64,000 nt of DNA from Leifsonia sp. ZF2019 (GCF_019924635.1 NZ_CP065037.1:3224001-3288000); one strand, 5' to 3'; counted from the stretch's first letter, positions 25,862 to 34,398 are shown. A program made the numbers and translations. The notes: generated from the letters alone by a model not told the origin.

Positions 25862-27348
25862 GCGCCCAGCTCGATCCACGTGCTCTTCACGTCCGTGTAC
25901 TTGTCGACGGCGTGGGCGCCCTTGTCCCGGCCGAATCCGCTGTCCCCCACGCCGCCGAAGGGCATCGACATGTCGCCCTCCTCGTAGCAGTTGACCCAGA
26001 CGGTCCCCGCGCGGAGACAACGGGACACGCGGTGGGCCGCGGAGAGGTCGCGGGTCCAGAGACCGGCTCCGAGGCCGAAGGGCGTGCCGTTGGCGACAGC
26101 GACCGCCTCGTCGACGCTGTCGACCGCGAGGACGGAGAGCACCGGTCCGAACACCTCCGCCTGGGCGATCTCCATCTCGGGCCGTACGCCGGTGAGCACG
26201 ATCGGGGCGACGTAGCTGCCCTTCCCCGTGCCGATGTCGTAGCGGGAGGCGCTCCCGGCCGCGAGAACGGCGCCGTCGGCGAGCGCCCGGTCGACGAAGC
26301 CCAGGATGCGCTCGAGCTGCCGTTCGCTGACGACGGCCCCGCTCGGGGCGTCCCCCGCCAGCGGGTCGGCCGGCGCCATCGCGACCGCCTGGGCGATGGC
26401 CGCCTCCACGGCCGCGTCGTGCACGTCCCGCAGGACCACCATGCGCGACGACGCGCTGCACATCTGACCCTGGTTGTAGAACGCACCCCAGGCGCTGGTG
26501 CGGCCGGCCGCCTCCACGTCGGCGTCGCTCAGGACGACCGAGGCCGACTTGCCGCCGAGCTCGGGCCACACCCGCTTGCCGTTCGACTCCGCCGAGTAGA
26601 GGAGGAAGCGGCGTCCGACCCCGACGGAGCCGGTGAACGTCAGGACGTCGACGCCGGGATGACGACCGAGAGCCTCGCCGACCGTGTCCCCGCGGCCCGG
26701 TACCACGTTGAGCACGCCCGCGGGCAGTCCCGCCTCGAGCGCCAGCTCGGCGAGACGCAGGGCGGAGACGCTGGTCTGCTCGGCCGGCTTCAGCACGACA
26801 CTGTTGCCCGCGACGAGCGCGGGGCCGAGCTTCCAGGCGGTCATCGTCAGTGGGAAGTTCCACGGCACGACGGCTCCGACCACCCCGGCCGGCTCGCGCG
26901 TCACCAGGGCGAGGGCGTCGGGGGTCGCTTGGGGGGCCTCGTCCGACAGCTTGTCGGCGAGCTGTCCGTACCACCGCAGGCACTGTGCCACCGCCCGCAG
27001 CTCGACTCCGAGGGCATCCTGGACGGGCTTCCCCATCTCGAGCGAGATGCGCAGGGCGAGCTCTCGGGCGTTGGCTTCGACGAGGTCGCCGAACCGGACC
27101 AGCGTGCGTCCGCGTTCGACGGCAGCGCAGCGGGACCATGCGCCACCGTCGAACGCGGCGCGCGCGGAACGCACCGCGGCATCCACGTCCGAGGCGACGC
27201 CGTCGGCGACGGTCGCGAGCACCGCTCCGTCGCGCGGGCTGACGAGGTCGAACCCGGCGGCGGCGTCGGAGAGGAGCCGGCGGCCGCCGATGAGCGGCGC
27301 GGTGTCCCACTCCAGGTTCTCCGCCTCATCCTGCCAGGTGTCGCGCAT
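25858..27348 (-). CDS. aldehyde dehydrogenase (PuuC-like)
   Basis: An NAD(P)-dependent aldehyde dehydrogenase, 496 residues, that would oxidise an amino- or acylamino-aldehyde to its acid. Motifs run in order: VGAVVPWNFPLTM, TFTGSVGVGRRF (cofactor), ELGGKSASVVLSD (general-base Glu), NQGQMCSASSR (catalytic Cys) and EVFGPVLSVL. It is the first gene of the six-gene operon and has the operon's promoter region upstream. The similarity is to the gamma-glutamyl-gamma-aminobutyraldehyde dehydrogenase group, but these enzymes are hard to assign by sequence. Two 21-base direct repeats lie 36 and 67 bases before the start and likely bind the Lrp-type regulator encoded next door. Confidence 0.9.
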   Translation of the reverse strand: MRDTWQDEAENLEWDTAPLIGGRRLLSDAAAGFDLVSPRDGAVLATVADGVASDVDAAVRSARAAFDGGAWSRCAAVERGRTLVRFGDLVEANARELALRISLEMGKPVQDALGVELRAVAQCLRWYGQLADKLSDEAPQATPDALALVTREPAGVVGAVVPWNFPLTMTAWKLGPALVAGNSVVLKPAEQTSVSALRLAELALEAGLPAGVLNVVPGRGDTVGEALGRHPGVDVLTFTGSVGVGRRFLLYSAESNGKRVWPELGGKSASVVLSDADVEAAGRTSAWGAFYNQGQMCSASSRMVVLRDVHDAAVEAAIAQAVAMAPADPLAGDAPSGAVVSERQLERILGFVDRALADGAVLAAGSASRYDIGTGKGSYVAPIVLTGVRPEMEIAQAEVFGPVLSVLAVDSVDEAVAVANGTPFGLGAGLWTRDLSAAHRVSRCLRAGTVWVNCYEEGDMSMPFGGVGDSGFGRDKGAHAVDKYTDVKSTWIELGA

Positions 27349-27384
27349 TGCCGCCCTCTCTCCAGTAGTTGAAGTGAGGTTATG

Positions 27385-27405
27385 CGTTAACGGCCACTAT
27401 CGCAA
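27385..27405 (-). promoter_or_regulatory. operator half 1 of the aldehyde dehydrogenase operon
   Basis: On the plus strand CGTTAACGGCCACTATCGCAA; it matches the second copy at 27416-27436 in 15 of 21 positions, with a common core CGGCCACT. The copies start 31 bases apart, about three helical turns. Confidence 0.55.
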
Positions 27406-27415
27406 TCAAAAACTA

Positions 27416-27436
27416 CGCTTTCGGCCACTTCTGCAA
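27416..27436 (-). promoter_or_regulatory. operator half 2 of the aldehyde dehydrogenase operon
   Basis: On the plus strand it begins CGCTTTCGGCCACTTCTGC, the second copy of the 21-base repeat, eight bases past the stop of the Lrp-type regulator gene. Two in-phase sites are typical of Lrp/AsnC operators. Confidence 0.55.
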
Positions 27437-27444
27437 CAAGATGT

Positions 27445-28440
27445 TTACAAATCAGCCACATCCACCGAATCGGAGACGAGCATCGGGCCGCGACGGACGG
27501 GCTGCAGCACCACCGAGGTCTGCGCCTGCGTCACGCCGAGCGCCGCGACATCCTCGGTGAGGAACCGGTAGAGCGCGTGCTCGTCCTCCACCACGCAGTC
27601 CACCAGCACCTGCGTCGCCCCGGTGCACGCCGCGCAGAAGCGGACGGACGGGTGCCGGCCGAGCGCGGCGCCGACCTCCTCGACCCGGTCCGGAGACACC
27701 TGGAGCCAGGTGAGCGCCTCGACACGCAGCCCGTGCAGAGCCGGACTGATCTCGGTGCGCACATGGAGGACTCCCGCCCCCAGCAGTGCGTCGAGTCGCC
27801 GCTTCACGGTCGGCGGCGTGACGCCGATGCGGTCGGCGACATCGCTCGCCGTCGCGCGGCCATCCTCTGCGAGCACGGCCACGAGTCGGTCGTCGTCGGC
27901 GGAGAGGACCATCCGTCCCCCGGCACGCGGCGTGTCGCTGACGCCGTTGCGCAGGTGCGCGAGCACAGCCGGCGGAAGAGGGATGGCGGTCCAGTCGAAC
28001 CCGGACCGGAAGTACTTGAGCACTGTCCCGACGCGCACGGAGACCAGGTGATCGAGTTCGGGGAGGTCCTCCACGACCAGGCGCGCACTGTCCTCGGGGG
28101 TACGCGGCATCAGCTGGCAGATCACGTCGGCTCCGCTCTCCAGCACCGAGACGCTCGAGGCGTCGGTGCGGGTGGCGAGGGCGCGCGCGACGGCGACGGC
28201 GTGCCCGGGTCGAGTTCCGATCTGGATGACGAGCGGACGCGCGTCGCCGACCATCGTCGTGTCGAGGTAGGTGGAGACGCGCACGGCCCCCACGTCGAGC
28301 AGTCGCTGCCCGCGGCGCGCGACCGTGCGCACGGGGGCGTCGAGCACGGTCGCGATGAGCCCCCAGCTGGCACGGCCGTTCGCCTGCAGCGCCGCCGCGA
28401 TACGGGAGTCGAGTTCGTCGAAGTCGGTCGAGATGGCCAC
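27445..28440 (-). CDS. Lrp/AsnC-family transcriptional regulator, double-length
   Basis: A 331-residue regulator that is about twice the normal Lrp length. It contains two tandem Lrp units: winged helix 1 at about 8-60 (DELDSRIAAALQANGRASWG) with a ligand-binding domain at about 70-150, then winged helix 2 at about 182-225 (DRLVAVLAEDGRATASDVAD) with a second ligand domain at about 240-320. Such single-chain dimers are known in actinobacteria. It is upstream of and in the same direction as the aldehyde dehydrogenase/ABC operon, and the paired repeats lie right after its stop, so it is the probable local controller. The inducer would be the transported amino acid or amine. Confidence 0.86.
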   Translation of the reverse strand: MAISTDFDELDSRIAAALQANGRASWGLIATVLDAPVRTVARRGQRLLDVGAVRVSTYLDTTMVGDARPLVIQIGTRPGHAVAVARALATRTDASSVSVLESGADVICQLMPRTPEDSARLVVEDLPELDHLVSVRVGTVLKYFRSGFDWTAIPLPPAVLAHLRNGVSDTPRAGGRMVLSADDDRLVAVLAEDGRATASDVADRIGVTPPTVKRRLDALLGAGVLHVRTEISPALHGLRVEALTWLQVSPDRVEEVGAALGRHPSVRFCAACTGATQVLVDCVVEDEHALYRFLTEDVAALGVTQAQTSVVLQPVRRGPMLVSDSVDVADL

Positions 28441-28444
28441 GGCC

Positions 28445-29392
28445 CTACGCTAGCCGCGCATCCCGGCGCGTGGCGCGAGCGGAGAGGATCATGTCGGCGC
28501 TGAGGACGACGAGTGCGAGCCAGACGATCCCGAATCCGAGCCACCGCTCGGGCGGCATCGCCTCGTGCAGCACGAACACGCCGACGAGGAACTGGATGAG
28601 CGGGGTGATGTACTGCACGAAGCCCATGTACACCAGGGGGAGGCGACGCGACGCCGCCGCGAAGAACAGCAAAGGCACCGCTGTGACCACGCCCGCGCCG
28701 GCGAGTGCGACCGCGTGCCAGACGCCGTACGCCCCGAGGGTGATGCCCGCGGTCATGCCCACGACGACGAGCTGCACCACCGCGACAGGCGTGAGCCACA
28801 TCGTCTCGAGAGTGAGACCGGAGACCGCGTCGACGGCGGGGCCGACGCGCTTCTTGATCAGCCCGTAGAGCCCGAACGACAAGGCGAGCACCAGCGCGAT
28901 CCACGGGAACGCCCCGTAGCCGACCGCCAGCACGACCACCGCGACGGCGCTCAGACCGACCGCCACCCACTGAGCCGGGCGCAGCCCCTCCCGCTGCACG
29001 AGCACCCCGAGCAGGATGGTGACGATCGGGTTGATGAAGTATCCGAGAGCCGCCTCGACGACGTGGCCGGTCACGGTGGCGAGCACGTACGTCTGCCAGT
29101 TGACATAGATGAGGGCTCCAGCGAGCGCCATCGTGAACAGGATGCGCGGGGTGCGCAGCAGCCCGATGAACGGACGCCACGCCCGCGTGACGGTCAGCAG
29201 AAGTGCGCAGAAGACCAGCGAGAACACGACCCGCCAGGCGACGATCTCCCACGCGGTGGCCGGAGCCAGGGCGATGAAGTAGAGGGTCAGCACACCCCAC
29301 AGCACATGTGCGGAGAGGGCGAAGATCAGTCCGGAGGTGCGGTGGTCGGCCGCGCGGGGAGAAGGTGGTGGCACCCGACCGACTCTAGCCAC
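28445..29392 (-). CDS. rarD: EamA-family transporter RarD
   Basis: A 315-residue drug/metabolite transporter of the RarD subgroup with ten predicted transmembrane helices from about residue 16 to 300 in two EamA repeats. The first helix contains FALSAHVLWGVLTLYF, typical of RarD; FFINPIVTILLGVL-like YFINPIVTILLGVL ends repeat 1 and YMGFVQYITPLIQFLVGV lies in repeat 2. The physiological substrate of RarD is not established (the E. coli gene was linked to chloramphenicol sensitivity). It ends four bases before the start of the Lrp-type gene, so these two may be co-transcribed. Confidence 0.88.
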   Translation of the reverse strand: MARVGRVPPPSPRAADHRTSGLIFALSAHVLWGVLTLYFIALAPATAWEIVAWRVVFSLVFCALLLTVTRAWRPFIGLLRTPRILFTMALAGALIYVNWQTYVLATVTGHVVEAALGYFINPIVTILLGVLVQREGLRPAQWVAVGLSAVAVVVLAVGYGAFPWIALVLALSFGLYGLIKKRVGPAVDAVSGLTLETMWLTPVAVVQLVVVGMTAGITLGAYGVWHAVALAGAGVVTAVPLLFFAAASRRLPLVYMGFVQYITPLIQFLVGVFVLHEAMPPERWLGFGIVWLALVVLSADMILSARATRRDARLA

Positions 29393-29411
29393 AGCGGCCG
29401 ACGAACGACGA

Positions 29412-29440
29412 CGGCCCGGATGCCAGAGGCATCCGGGCCG
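29412..29440 (-). terminator. terminator of groES
   Basis: Perfect 13-bp stem CGGCCCGGATGCC / GGCATCCGGGCCG with a three-base loop, 18 bases after the groES stop. Its core is the same as in the hairpin split by the IS30 element. Confidence 0.75.
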
Positions 29441-29458
29441 ATCGTGGAGCGGGGTGCG

Positions 29459-29755
29459 TCAGCGGACGACGACCGCGAGCACGTCGCGGGCCGAGAGCAC
29501 GAGGAAGTCCTCGCCGCCGAACTTGACCTCGGTGCCACCGTACTTGGAGTAGATGACCTTGTCGCCGACGGCGACGTCGAGGGGGATGCGGTTGCCGTTG
29601 TCGTCGATGCGGCCGGGGCCCACGGCGACGACCTCGCCCTCCTGCGGCTTCTCCTTGGCGGTGTCGGGGATGACCAGACCGGACGCAGTGGTCTGCTCAG
29701 CCTCGACCTGCTTGATGACGATGCGATCTTCGAGCGGCTTGATGGAGACCGACAC
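29459..29755 (-). CDS. groES: co-chaperonin GroES
   Basis: The 98-residue lid of the GroEL folding chamber. It has [13 protein letters not shown] at the start, the mobile loop around residue 18-35 ([17 protein letters not shown]), [13 protein letters not shown] and the C-terminal [12 protein letters not shown]. Length is standard for the family. groEL does not follow: a terminator and rarD do, a common actinobacterial arrangement in which groEL genes lie elsewhere. Two CIRCE elements precede the gene, so HrcA repression and heat induction are expected. AGGAAAGGGG-like sequence immediately before the ATG serves as the ribosome binding site. Confidence 0.96.
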   Translation of the reverse strand: MSVSIKPLEDRIVIKQVEAEQTTASGLVIPDTAKEKPQEGEVVAVGPGRIDDNGNRIPLDVAVGDKVIYSKYGGTEVKFGGEDFLVLSARDVLAVVVR

Positions 29756-29801
29756 GTTGACCCCTTTCCTATGACGAACGGTGTCTTGACAGAAGACGTG
29801 A

Positions 29802-29828
29802 TTAGCAGCCTCGCACTGCGAGTGCTAA
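29802..29828 (-). promoter_or_regulatory. CIRCE element 1 (HrcA operator) of groES
   Basis: TTAGCAGCC, nine bases, GAGTGCTAA: the right half is a perfect match to the CIRCE consensus and the left half matches at seven of nine. It lies 47 bases upstream of the groES start. Confidence 0.85.
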
Positions 29829-29847
29829 CAGGAGTCTAGAGGGTGCG

Positions 29848-29874
29848 TTAGCAGTCACGCAACGTGAGTGCCAA
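29848..29874 (-). promoter_or_regulatory. CIRCE element 2 (HrcA operator) of groES
   Basis: TTAGCAGTC, nine bases, GAGTGCCAA: each half differs from consensus at one position. It ends 17 bases before the ATG of the divergent methyltransferase gene, so HrcA bound here may affect that gene too. Confidence 0.8.
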
Positions 29875-29891
29875 GAGGTAGCGTGAGGATC

Positions 29892-31079
29892 ATGGACCGG
29901 TCCGAATTCCTCGAACTGCTGAGCCCGGAGGGGCTCCGGCTGCTCGACTCCCTTCCGCCGTACCAGACGGAGAAGGACGTGGTCCGGCTCGTCTCGGATC
30001 TGCGCAAGCAGGGCCACGCCCCCGGCCTCGTGGCCGCTGTGCTGACGCAGTCGAAGCTGCGGCGGAAGGCCGTCGCGAAATTCGGCGACTTCGCCTCCCG
30101 GATGCTCTTCACGGAGGCCGGCCTCGAACAGGCGACGCGTCTCGCGGTGGCCGCCCGGCATGCGGGCCGCTTCCGCTCCGCGGGCCTCACCCGCGTCGCC
30201 GACCTCGGCTGCGGGATCGGCGGCGACGCCCTCGCCGTCGCGGCGATCGAGCTGGACGTGACGGCCGTCGAGGCCGACGAGGTCACGGCCGCGATCGCGG
30301 CGTACAACCTGGCTCCGTTCCCGAACGCGACGGTGGTGCACGGCCGCGCCGAGGACGCCGATCTGCGCAGCGTCGACGCCGTCTTCCTCGACCCCGCGCG
30401 TCGCACCGCCGGCCACACGCAGACCGAGCGGCTCACCGACCCCGACGACTACACCCCCTCGCTCGGCTTCGCCTACGAACTCGCGACCGGCCGGTCGGTC
30501 GGGCTCAAGCTGGGCCCCGGATTCGATCGCGACCTCATCCCGTCGAACGCCGAGGCGCAGTGGATCTCGTCCGACGGGCAGGTCGTCGAGCTCGGCCTCT
30601 GGTTCGGCGCGCTCGCGCGGCCGCACATCCGCCGCGCCGCGCTGGTGCTGCGCGGCGACGAGGCCCATGAGCTCACGGCGGAGAGCGACAGCGAGGACGC
30701 CGAGACCGGCGAACTCGGCGAATACGTCTACGAGCCCGACGGCTCCGTCATCCGCGCTCGATTGATCGGCGACCTCGCCCGGCAGCTGGACGGCCGGATG
30801 GTCGCCGACGGCATCGCCTACATCACGGCGGACCACGCGATGCCGACGCCGTTCGCCGCCGGATTCCGGGTGCTCGAGACGCTGCCGTACGGGGAGCGGG
30901 ATCTGAGGCGGGCCCTGCGCGAGCGCGGCGTCGGCTCCCTGGAGATCAAGAAGCGCGGCGTGGATGTCGATCCCGCCGCGCTCCGCAGACGTCTGGCGCT
31001 CGCAGGCGACCGCTCGGCGACCCTGATCCTGACCCGGATCGCCGGGCGGCACACCGCCCTGCTGGCCGAGCGGCTCTGA
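29892..31079 (+). CDS. class I SAM-dependent methyltransferase with THUMP-like domain
   Basis: A 395-residue putative RNA methyltransferase. The Rossmann core has the SAM-binding VADLGCGIGGDAL (about residues 105-117), an acidic second motif VEADE and the catalytic-type FLDPARR (about 164-170) reminiscent of D-P-P-(Y/R) motifs in rRNA m2G-type enzymes. The C-terminal about 90 residues match a THUMP-like domain (ALRERGVGSLEIKKRGVDVDP). The substrate is not known. The gene is divergent from groES with 136 bases between starts, and the second CIRCE site lies within its promoter region. GTGAGG precedes the ATG. Confidence 0.85.
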   Translation: MDRSEFLELLSPEGLRLLDSLPPYQTEKDVVRLVSDLRKQGHAPGLVAAVLTQSKLRRKAVAKFGDFASRMLFTEAGLEQATRLAVAARHAGRFRSAGLTRVADLGCGIGGDALAVAAIELDVTAVEADEVTAAIAAYNLAPFPNATVVHGRAEDADLRSVDAVFLDPARRTAGHTQTERLTDPDDYTPSLGFAYELATGRSVGLKLGPGFDRDLIPSNAEAQWISSDGQVVELGLWFGALARPHIRRAALVLRGDEAHELTAESDSEDAETGELGEYVYEPDGSVIRARLIGDLARQLDGRMVADGIAYITADHAMPTPFAAGFRVLETLPYGERDLRRALRERGVGSLEIKKRGVDVDPAALRRRLALAGDRSATLILTRIAGRHTALLAERL

Positions 31080-31109
31080 GGCCGCCCGGCCAGCGCGAGC
31101 CGTGTCCGC

Positions 31110-31820
31110 TCAGTAGGTGTTGTAGGTGGCGCTGAAGCTGGCGAAGAGGACCGCCAGCCCGATCCACACGATGATCGCGATCGCGATGCTGACGAAGCCG
31201 AGGATGAGGCCGGTGAGCCAGAACCCCTTCGCCTGCGGCTCCTTGCTGCGACCGAGGAAGCCGAGGACGACCGCCGCGACTCCGAAGAGCACGCCGACGC
31301 CCCATGCGATGTTGAGCACGATGCCGACGATGCCGCCGACGAGGGACAGGATGCTCAGGATCGGCGACTTGGACGGCGCGGCGTAGGGCTGGGCGTAGCC
31401 GGGGGCCGGCTGTCCGTAGGCCGGCGCTCCGTAGCCAGGAGCCGGCTGCTGCTGGCCGTACGGCGCCTGCTGCTGGCCGTACGGCTGCTGCGGCTGCTGA
31501 CCGTACGGCTGCTGCGGCTGCTGACCGTACGGCTGCTGCGGCTGCTGGCCGTAGGGCTGCTGCGGCGCCTGCGGCTGCTGGCCGTACGGCTGCTGCGGCG
31601 CCTGCGGCTGCTGGCCGTACGGCTGCTGCGGAGCCTGCGGCTGCGGAGGCGTGTACGCGGGTGCCGCGGGCGGAACCGGAGCGGCGGGTGCGGCCGGGGC
31701 GGGCTCTGCGGCGGCGGGCGTGGGCTCAGGGGCAGCCGGGGCGACGGGCTCCGCGGGCGGGACCACTCCGTTCTGGGCGTCGGGGTCCGTGGGGCCGGCG
31801 GGCGCGTTCGGATCGGTCAT
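31110..31820 (-). CDS. Pro/Gln-repeat membrane protein (DUF4190-like)
   Basis: A 236-residue protein with a low-complexity cytoplasmic or surface region and a membrane-embedded end. Residues about 10-60 are Ala/Pro/Glu-rich; about 60-145 consist of in-frame repeats of [11 protein letters not shown] (three) and QQPYGQQP (three) followed by degenerate AP.YGQP units. Two helices (about 165-190 and 205-232) follow, separated by a short basic loop with [10 protein letters not shown], the layout of DUF4190 proteins. AAGGAG stands nine bases before the ATG. Function is unknown; similar proteins are frequent in Gram-positive genomes. The DNA coding the repeats is itself tandemly repeated (31480-31640) and could vary in length between strains. 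Confidence 0.8.
   Translation of the reverse strand: MTDPNAPAGPTDPDAQNGVVPPAEPVAPAAPEPTPAAAEPAPAAPAAPVPPAAPAYTPPQPQAPQQPYGQQPQAPQQPYGQQPQAPQQPYGQQPQQPYGQQPQQPYGQQPQQPYGQQQAPYGQQQPAPGYGAPAYGQPAPGYAQPYAAPSKSPILSILSLVGGIVGIVLNIAWGVGVLFGVAAVVLGFLGRSKEPQAKGFWLTGLILGFVSIAIAIIVWIGLAVLFASFSATYNTY
31480..31640 (-). repeat. in-frame tandem repeat coding PYGQQ units
   Basis: Units of 24 and 33 bases built around GCTGCTGGCCGTACGGCTGC recur about six times with few changes. All unit lengths are multiples of three, so the frame of the membrane protein is kept. Confidence 0.8.
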
Positions 31821-31905
31821 GTTCCGCATCTCCTTCAGGTGGGAGTTTCTGGGAACTCCCTGTATCGATTCCATCGTCCCAGCGCTGTCGGAACGTGTCA
31901 ACGAC

Positions 31906-32976
31906 TCAGCGTGCCACCTGGATCTCGGTGACGGGAAGCGTCGAGTCGGCGGCGAACGTCGGCTCGCTCGGCGCGTGTCCCGCCATCACGAGCTGGGCGC
32001 CGAGAGCCGCGATCATCGCGCCGTTGTCGGTGCAGAGCGAGAGCGCGGGGATGCGGAGCGCGATGCCCGCTTCGCGCGTGCGTTCGGCCGCGAGCTGACG
32101 CACCCGCGCGTTCGCGACGACCCCGCCGCCCAGCAGGAGCCGGGGCACGTCGTGGTCGCGGCAGGCCGCGACCGCCTTGCTGAGCAGCACGTCGACGACG
32201 GCCTCGCGGAAAGAGGCGGCGACATCGGGGACCGGCACCTCCTCGCCCGCGTCCTGGCGCTGCTCGACCCAGCGGGCGACTGCCGTCTTCAGCCCGGAGA
32301 ACGAGAAGTCGTACCGATGGCGCTCGAGGTCTCTCGGCTTGGTCAGCCCGCGCGGGAACCGGATGGCGCGCGGGTCGCCGTCCGCCGCGACGCGGTCGAT
32401 CTGCGGACCGCCGGGATACGGCAGGCCCAGCACGCGCGCCACCTTGTCGAAGGCCTCCCCCGCCGCGTCGTCGATGGTCTCGCCGAGGAGCTCGACGTCG
32501 GAGACCAGATCCCTGACGAGCAGGAGGGACGTGTGACCGCCGGAGACCAGCAACGCGATCGTCGGCAGCTCGACCGGGTGACCGGGGCCACCCGCTGCGT
32601 CGAGCAGGTCCGCCCCGACGTGACCGACGAGGTGATTGACCGCGTAGAGGGGCTTGTCGAGCGCAACGGCGAGCGCCTTCGCTGCGCCGACGCCGACCAT
32701 GAGCGCGCCGGAGAGGCCGGGCCCGCTCGTGACGGCGATGGCGTCCACATCGGCCAGGTCGATGCCGGCATCGGCCACGGCGGTGCGGAGGGTCGGCGTG
32801 AGGGCCTCGAGGTGCGCCCGCGCCGCGACCTCGGGCACGACGCCGCCGTAGCGCGCGTGCTCCTCCATGGACGAGGCGATCGTGTTCGCGAGCAGGGTCG
32901 TTCCCCGCACGATCCCGACGCCCGTCTCGTCGCACGAGGTCTCGATGCCGAGGACCAGGGGTTCGTCGCGGTTCAT
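31906..32976 (-). CDS. tsaD: tRNA N6-adenosine threonylcarbamoyltransferase TsaD
   Basis: Transfers the threonylcarbamoyl group to A37 of ANN-decoding tRNAs (t6A), with TsaB and TsaE. The 356-residue ASKHA-fold protein starts [15 protein letters not shown], has the metal-binding [36 protein letters not shown] and a late [11 protein letters not shown]. The ATG at 32976 overlaps the stop of rimI (ATGA). The longer frame upstream shadows rimI. It is the last gene of the tsaB-rimI-tsaD group; tsaE lies 4 kb away because a four-gene cluster intervenes. Confidence 0.96.
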   Translation of the reverse strand: MNRDEPLVLGIETSCDETGVGIVRGTTLLANTIASSMEEHARYGGVVPEVAARAHLEALTPTLRTAVADAGIDLADVDAIAVTSGPGLSGALMVGVGAAKALAVALDKPLYAVNHLVGHVGADLLDAAGGPGHPVELPTIALLVSGGHTSLLLVRDLVSDVELLGETIDDAAGEAFDKVARVLGLPYPGGPQIDRVAADGDPRAIRFPRGLTKPRDLERHRYDFSFSGLKTAVARWVEQRQDAGEEVPVPDVAASFREAVVDVLLSKAVAACRDHDVPRLLLGGGVVANARVRQLAAERTREAGIALRIPALSLCTDNGAMIAALGAQLVMAGHAPSEPTFAADSTLPVTEIQVAR

Positions 32977-33458
32977 GCGATCGTCGTCTCCGGGGTCGGG
33001 ACGGCGAGACGCATCACGATCGCGTCCACACCGTCCGGCTGGTAGTACTGCGGGCGTACGCCGATCTCCTCGAAACCCAGCGAGACGTACAGCGCTTGCG
33101 CGCCCGGATTGTCGTCCCGCACCTCGAGGAAGATCTCCTGCGCGCCGCGCGACCGGGCCTCCCCGATCAGGGCGTTCATGAGCGCGCGGGCGAGTCCGCG
33201 TCGTCGTGCGCGCGGAGCCACGGCGATGGTCTGGATGTCGCCCTCGCCGGCGCCGCGCGGCGCGAGCAGACCGGCGTACGCATCGATGCGGCTCTTCTCC
33301 CCGGGCTCGAAAGCCACCAGGTAGTAGCCGTGCTCGCCCGCCACCTCCGACCGCATGGTCCGCTCGGACCACGCGTCGGTGACGAACGTCGAGCGCTCCA
33401 GCTCCATGATCGCCGGCACGTCGGCCGCCGTCGCGCGGCGCAGCTCCCAGGCCGTCAC
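32973..33458 (-). CDS. rimI: ribosomal protein S18 alanine N-acetyltransferase-type GNAT enzyme
   Basis: A 161-residue GNAT-fold acetyltransferase placed, as usual, between tsaB and tsaD. The acetyl-CoA loop [16 protein letters not shown] (about residues 81-96) and the downstream [19 protein letters not shown] are typical of RimI. In E. coli the enzyme acetylates the N-terminus of S18; actinobacterial homologues have a wider range of N-termini. Its start overlaps the tsaB stop and its stop overlaps the tsaD start, so the three are co-translated. The annotation rests on both fold and position. Confidence 0.9.
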   Translation of the reverse strand: MTAWELRRATAADVPAIMELERSTFVTDAWSERTMRSEVAGEHGYYLVAFEPGEKSRIDAYAGLLAPRGAGEGDIQTIAVAPRARRRGLARALMNALIGEARSRGAQEIFLEVRDDNPGAQALYVSLGFEEIGVRPQYYQPDGVDAIVMRLAVPTPETTIA

Positions 33459-34075
33459 GCGCTCACCCGCTTGGGACCGGCGGACAGGGTCACGTCCGGC
33501 GAACGCAGGTACAGCGGCTCGTCGGGGTCGAAGGGGCGCTTGTTCGCGAAGCGGACCTCGGCGATCATCCCGAGACGGCCGGCGCTCACGACGTCGGCGT
33601 CGACACGGACGAACTCGGCGTGCGGGAGCTGATCCGGCTTGGCCAGCCCGGGGCCGTCCAGACGCACAGGGAGCCCCAGCTCGTCGGGGCCGCTGTACGC
33701 GGTCCAGTACCGTTCGCGGCGCCGCGCGTCCGTCACCACGAGCAGCGGTCCGGAACCGCCGGAGCCGAAGTGCTCGGCGGCGATGGCGTCGTGGCTGACC
33801 ACGGGAACGAGGGGGCGGCCCGCCCCGACCGCGAAGGCCTTGGCCGCGGCGATCCCGACCCGCAGGCCGGTGAACGGCCCGGGCCCCATCCCGGCGACCA
33901 CGCCCGAGAGGGCGGACACCGGGACCCCGGCGATGTCCAGCGCTTCGCGGATGAGGGTCCCGACCACCTCGGCATGGCGCATCGTGTCGGCCTCGACGAC
34001 CTCGGAGAGCACTCCGGCGTCGCGGTCGACCACGGCGACGCTCGTCCCGGAGGAGGTGTCGATGGCGAGGAGCAT
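33455..34075 (-). CDS. tsaB: tRNA threonylcarbamoyladenosine biosynthesis protein TsaB
   Basis: Inactive ASKHA-fold partner that forms a complex with TsaD in t6A synthesis. The 206 residues begin [16 protein letters not shown], with the conserved RHAE..GTLI region and [19 protein letters not shown]. The gene overlaps rimI. In most actinobacteria it directly follows tsaE. Here 38 bases separate its start from the end of the WXG100-like gene of the inserted cluster, so its promoter or read-through source may have changed. Length is at the short end for the family, which is normal. Confidence 0.94.
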   Translation of the reverse strand: MLLAIDTSSGTSVAVVDRDAGVLSEVVEADTMRHAEVVGTLIREALDIAGVPVSALSGVVAGMGPGPFTGLRVGIAAAKAFAVGAGRPLVPVVSHDAIAAEHFGSGGSGPLLVVTDARRRERYWTAYSGPDELGLPVRLDGPGLAKPDQLPHAEFVRVDADVVSAGRLGMIAEVRFANKRPFDPDEPLYLRSPDVTLSAGPKRVSA

Positions 34076-34113
34076 GCCTCCAGCCTAGGCGGGTCCGCGC
34101 GTGCCGCGCTGCC

Positions 34114-34398
34114 TCAGCTCCAGCGCGCGGTCACCGTCGCCTCGGCCCGGGCGAGCCGGGCACCGGCGGCGTCGGCCGCTCGGGCGGCGTCCATCAGGGC
34201 CCGGTGCAGTTCGGCCAGCGCGGCCGTCCACTCCCGGTGCGCCGTGTCGTACGCCCGCTGCGCCTCCCCCGACCAGCTCGCGCGAAGGAGGGCGGCCTCG
34301 CGGTCGAGCGTGTCCAGTTCGGCCTGGATCTGGTCCGCCGCCCGCCCCAGCGCGGCCAGCATCGATTCGTGCCGCTCGGGATGGAACGCGATGGGCAT
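34114..34398 (-). CDS. WXG100-like small helical protein
   Basis: A 94-residue all-helical protein. W42-S43-G44 stands in the turn between two long amphipathic helices, the position of the WXG motif in ESAT-6/CFP-10-type substrates of type VII secretion. No signal peptide is present, as expected for that route. It is the last gene of a four-gene cluster and starts within the stop of the lipoprotein gene (TGATG). No secretion ATPase (EccC) is in the window, so export would depend on a system elsewhere. A C-terminal YxxxD/E signal is not present in this protein; the EspC-like partner in the same cluster has one. Confidence 0.72.
   Translation of the reverse strand: MPIAFHPERHESMLAALGRAADQIQAELDTLDREAALLRASWSGEAQRAYDTAHREWTAALAELHRALMDAARAADAAGARLARAEATVTARWS

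Noticed and set aside
29786..29791. TTGACA as -35 of the methyltransferase gene
   Set aside because: No -10-like hexamer is found 16-19 bases downstream on the plus strand, so the match is probably chance.
31440..31640. Repeats that could be taken for a CRISPR array
   Set aside because: The units are 24 and 33 bases without unique spacers and encode PYGQQ repeats in frame with a good start and ribosome binding site.
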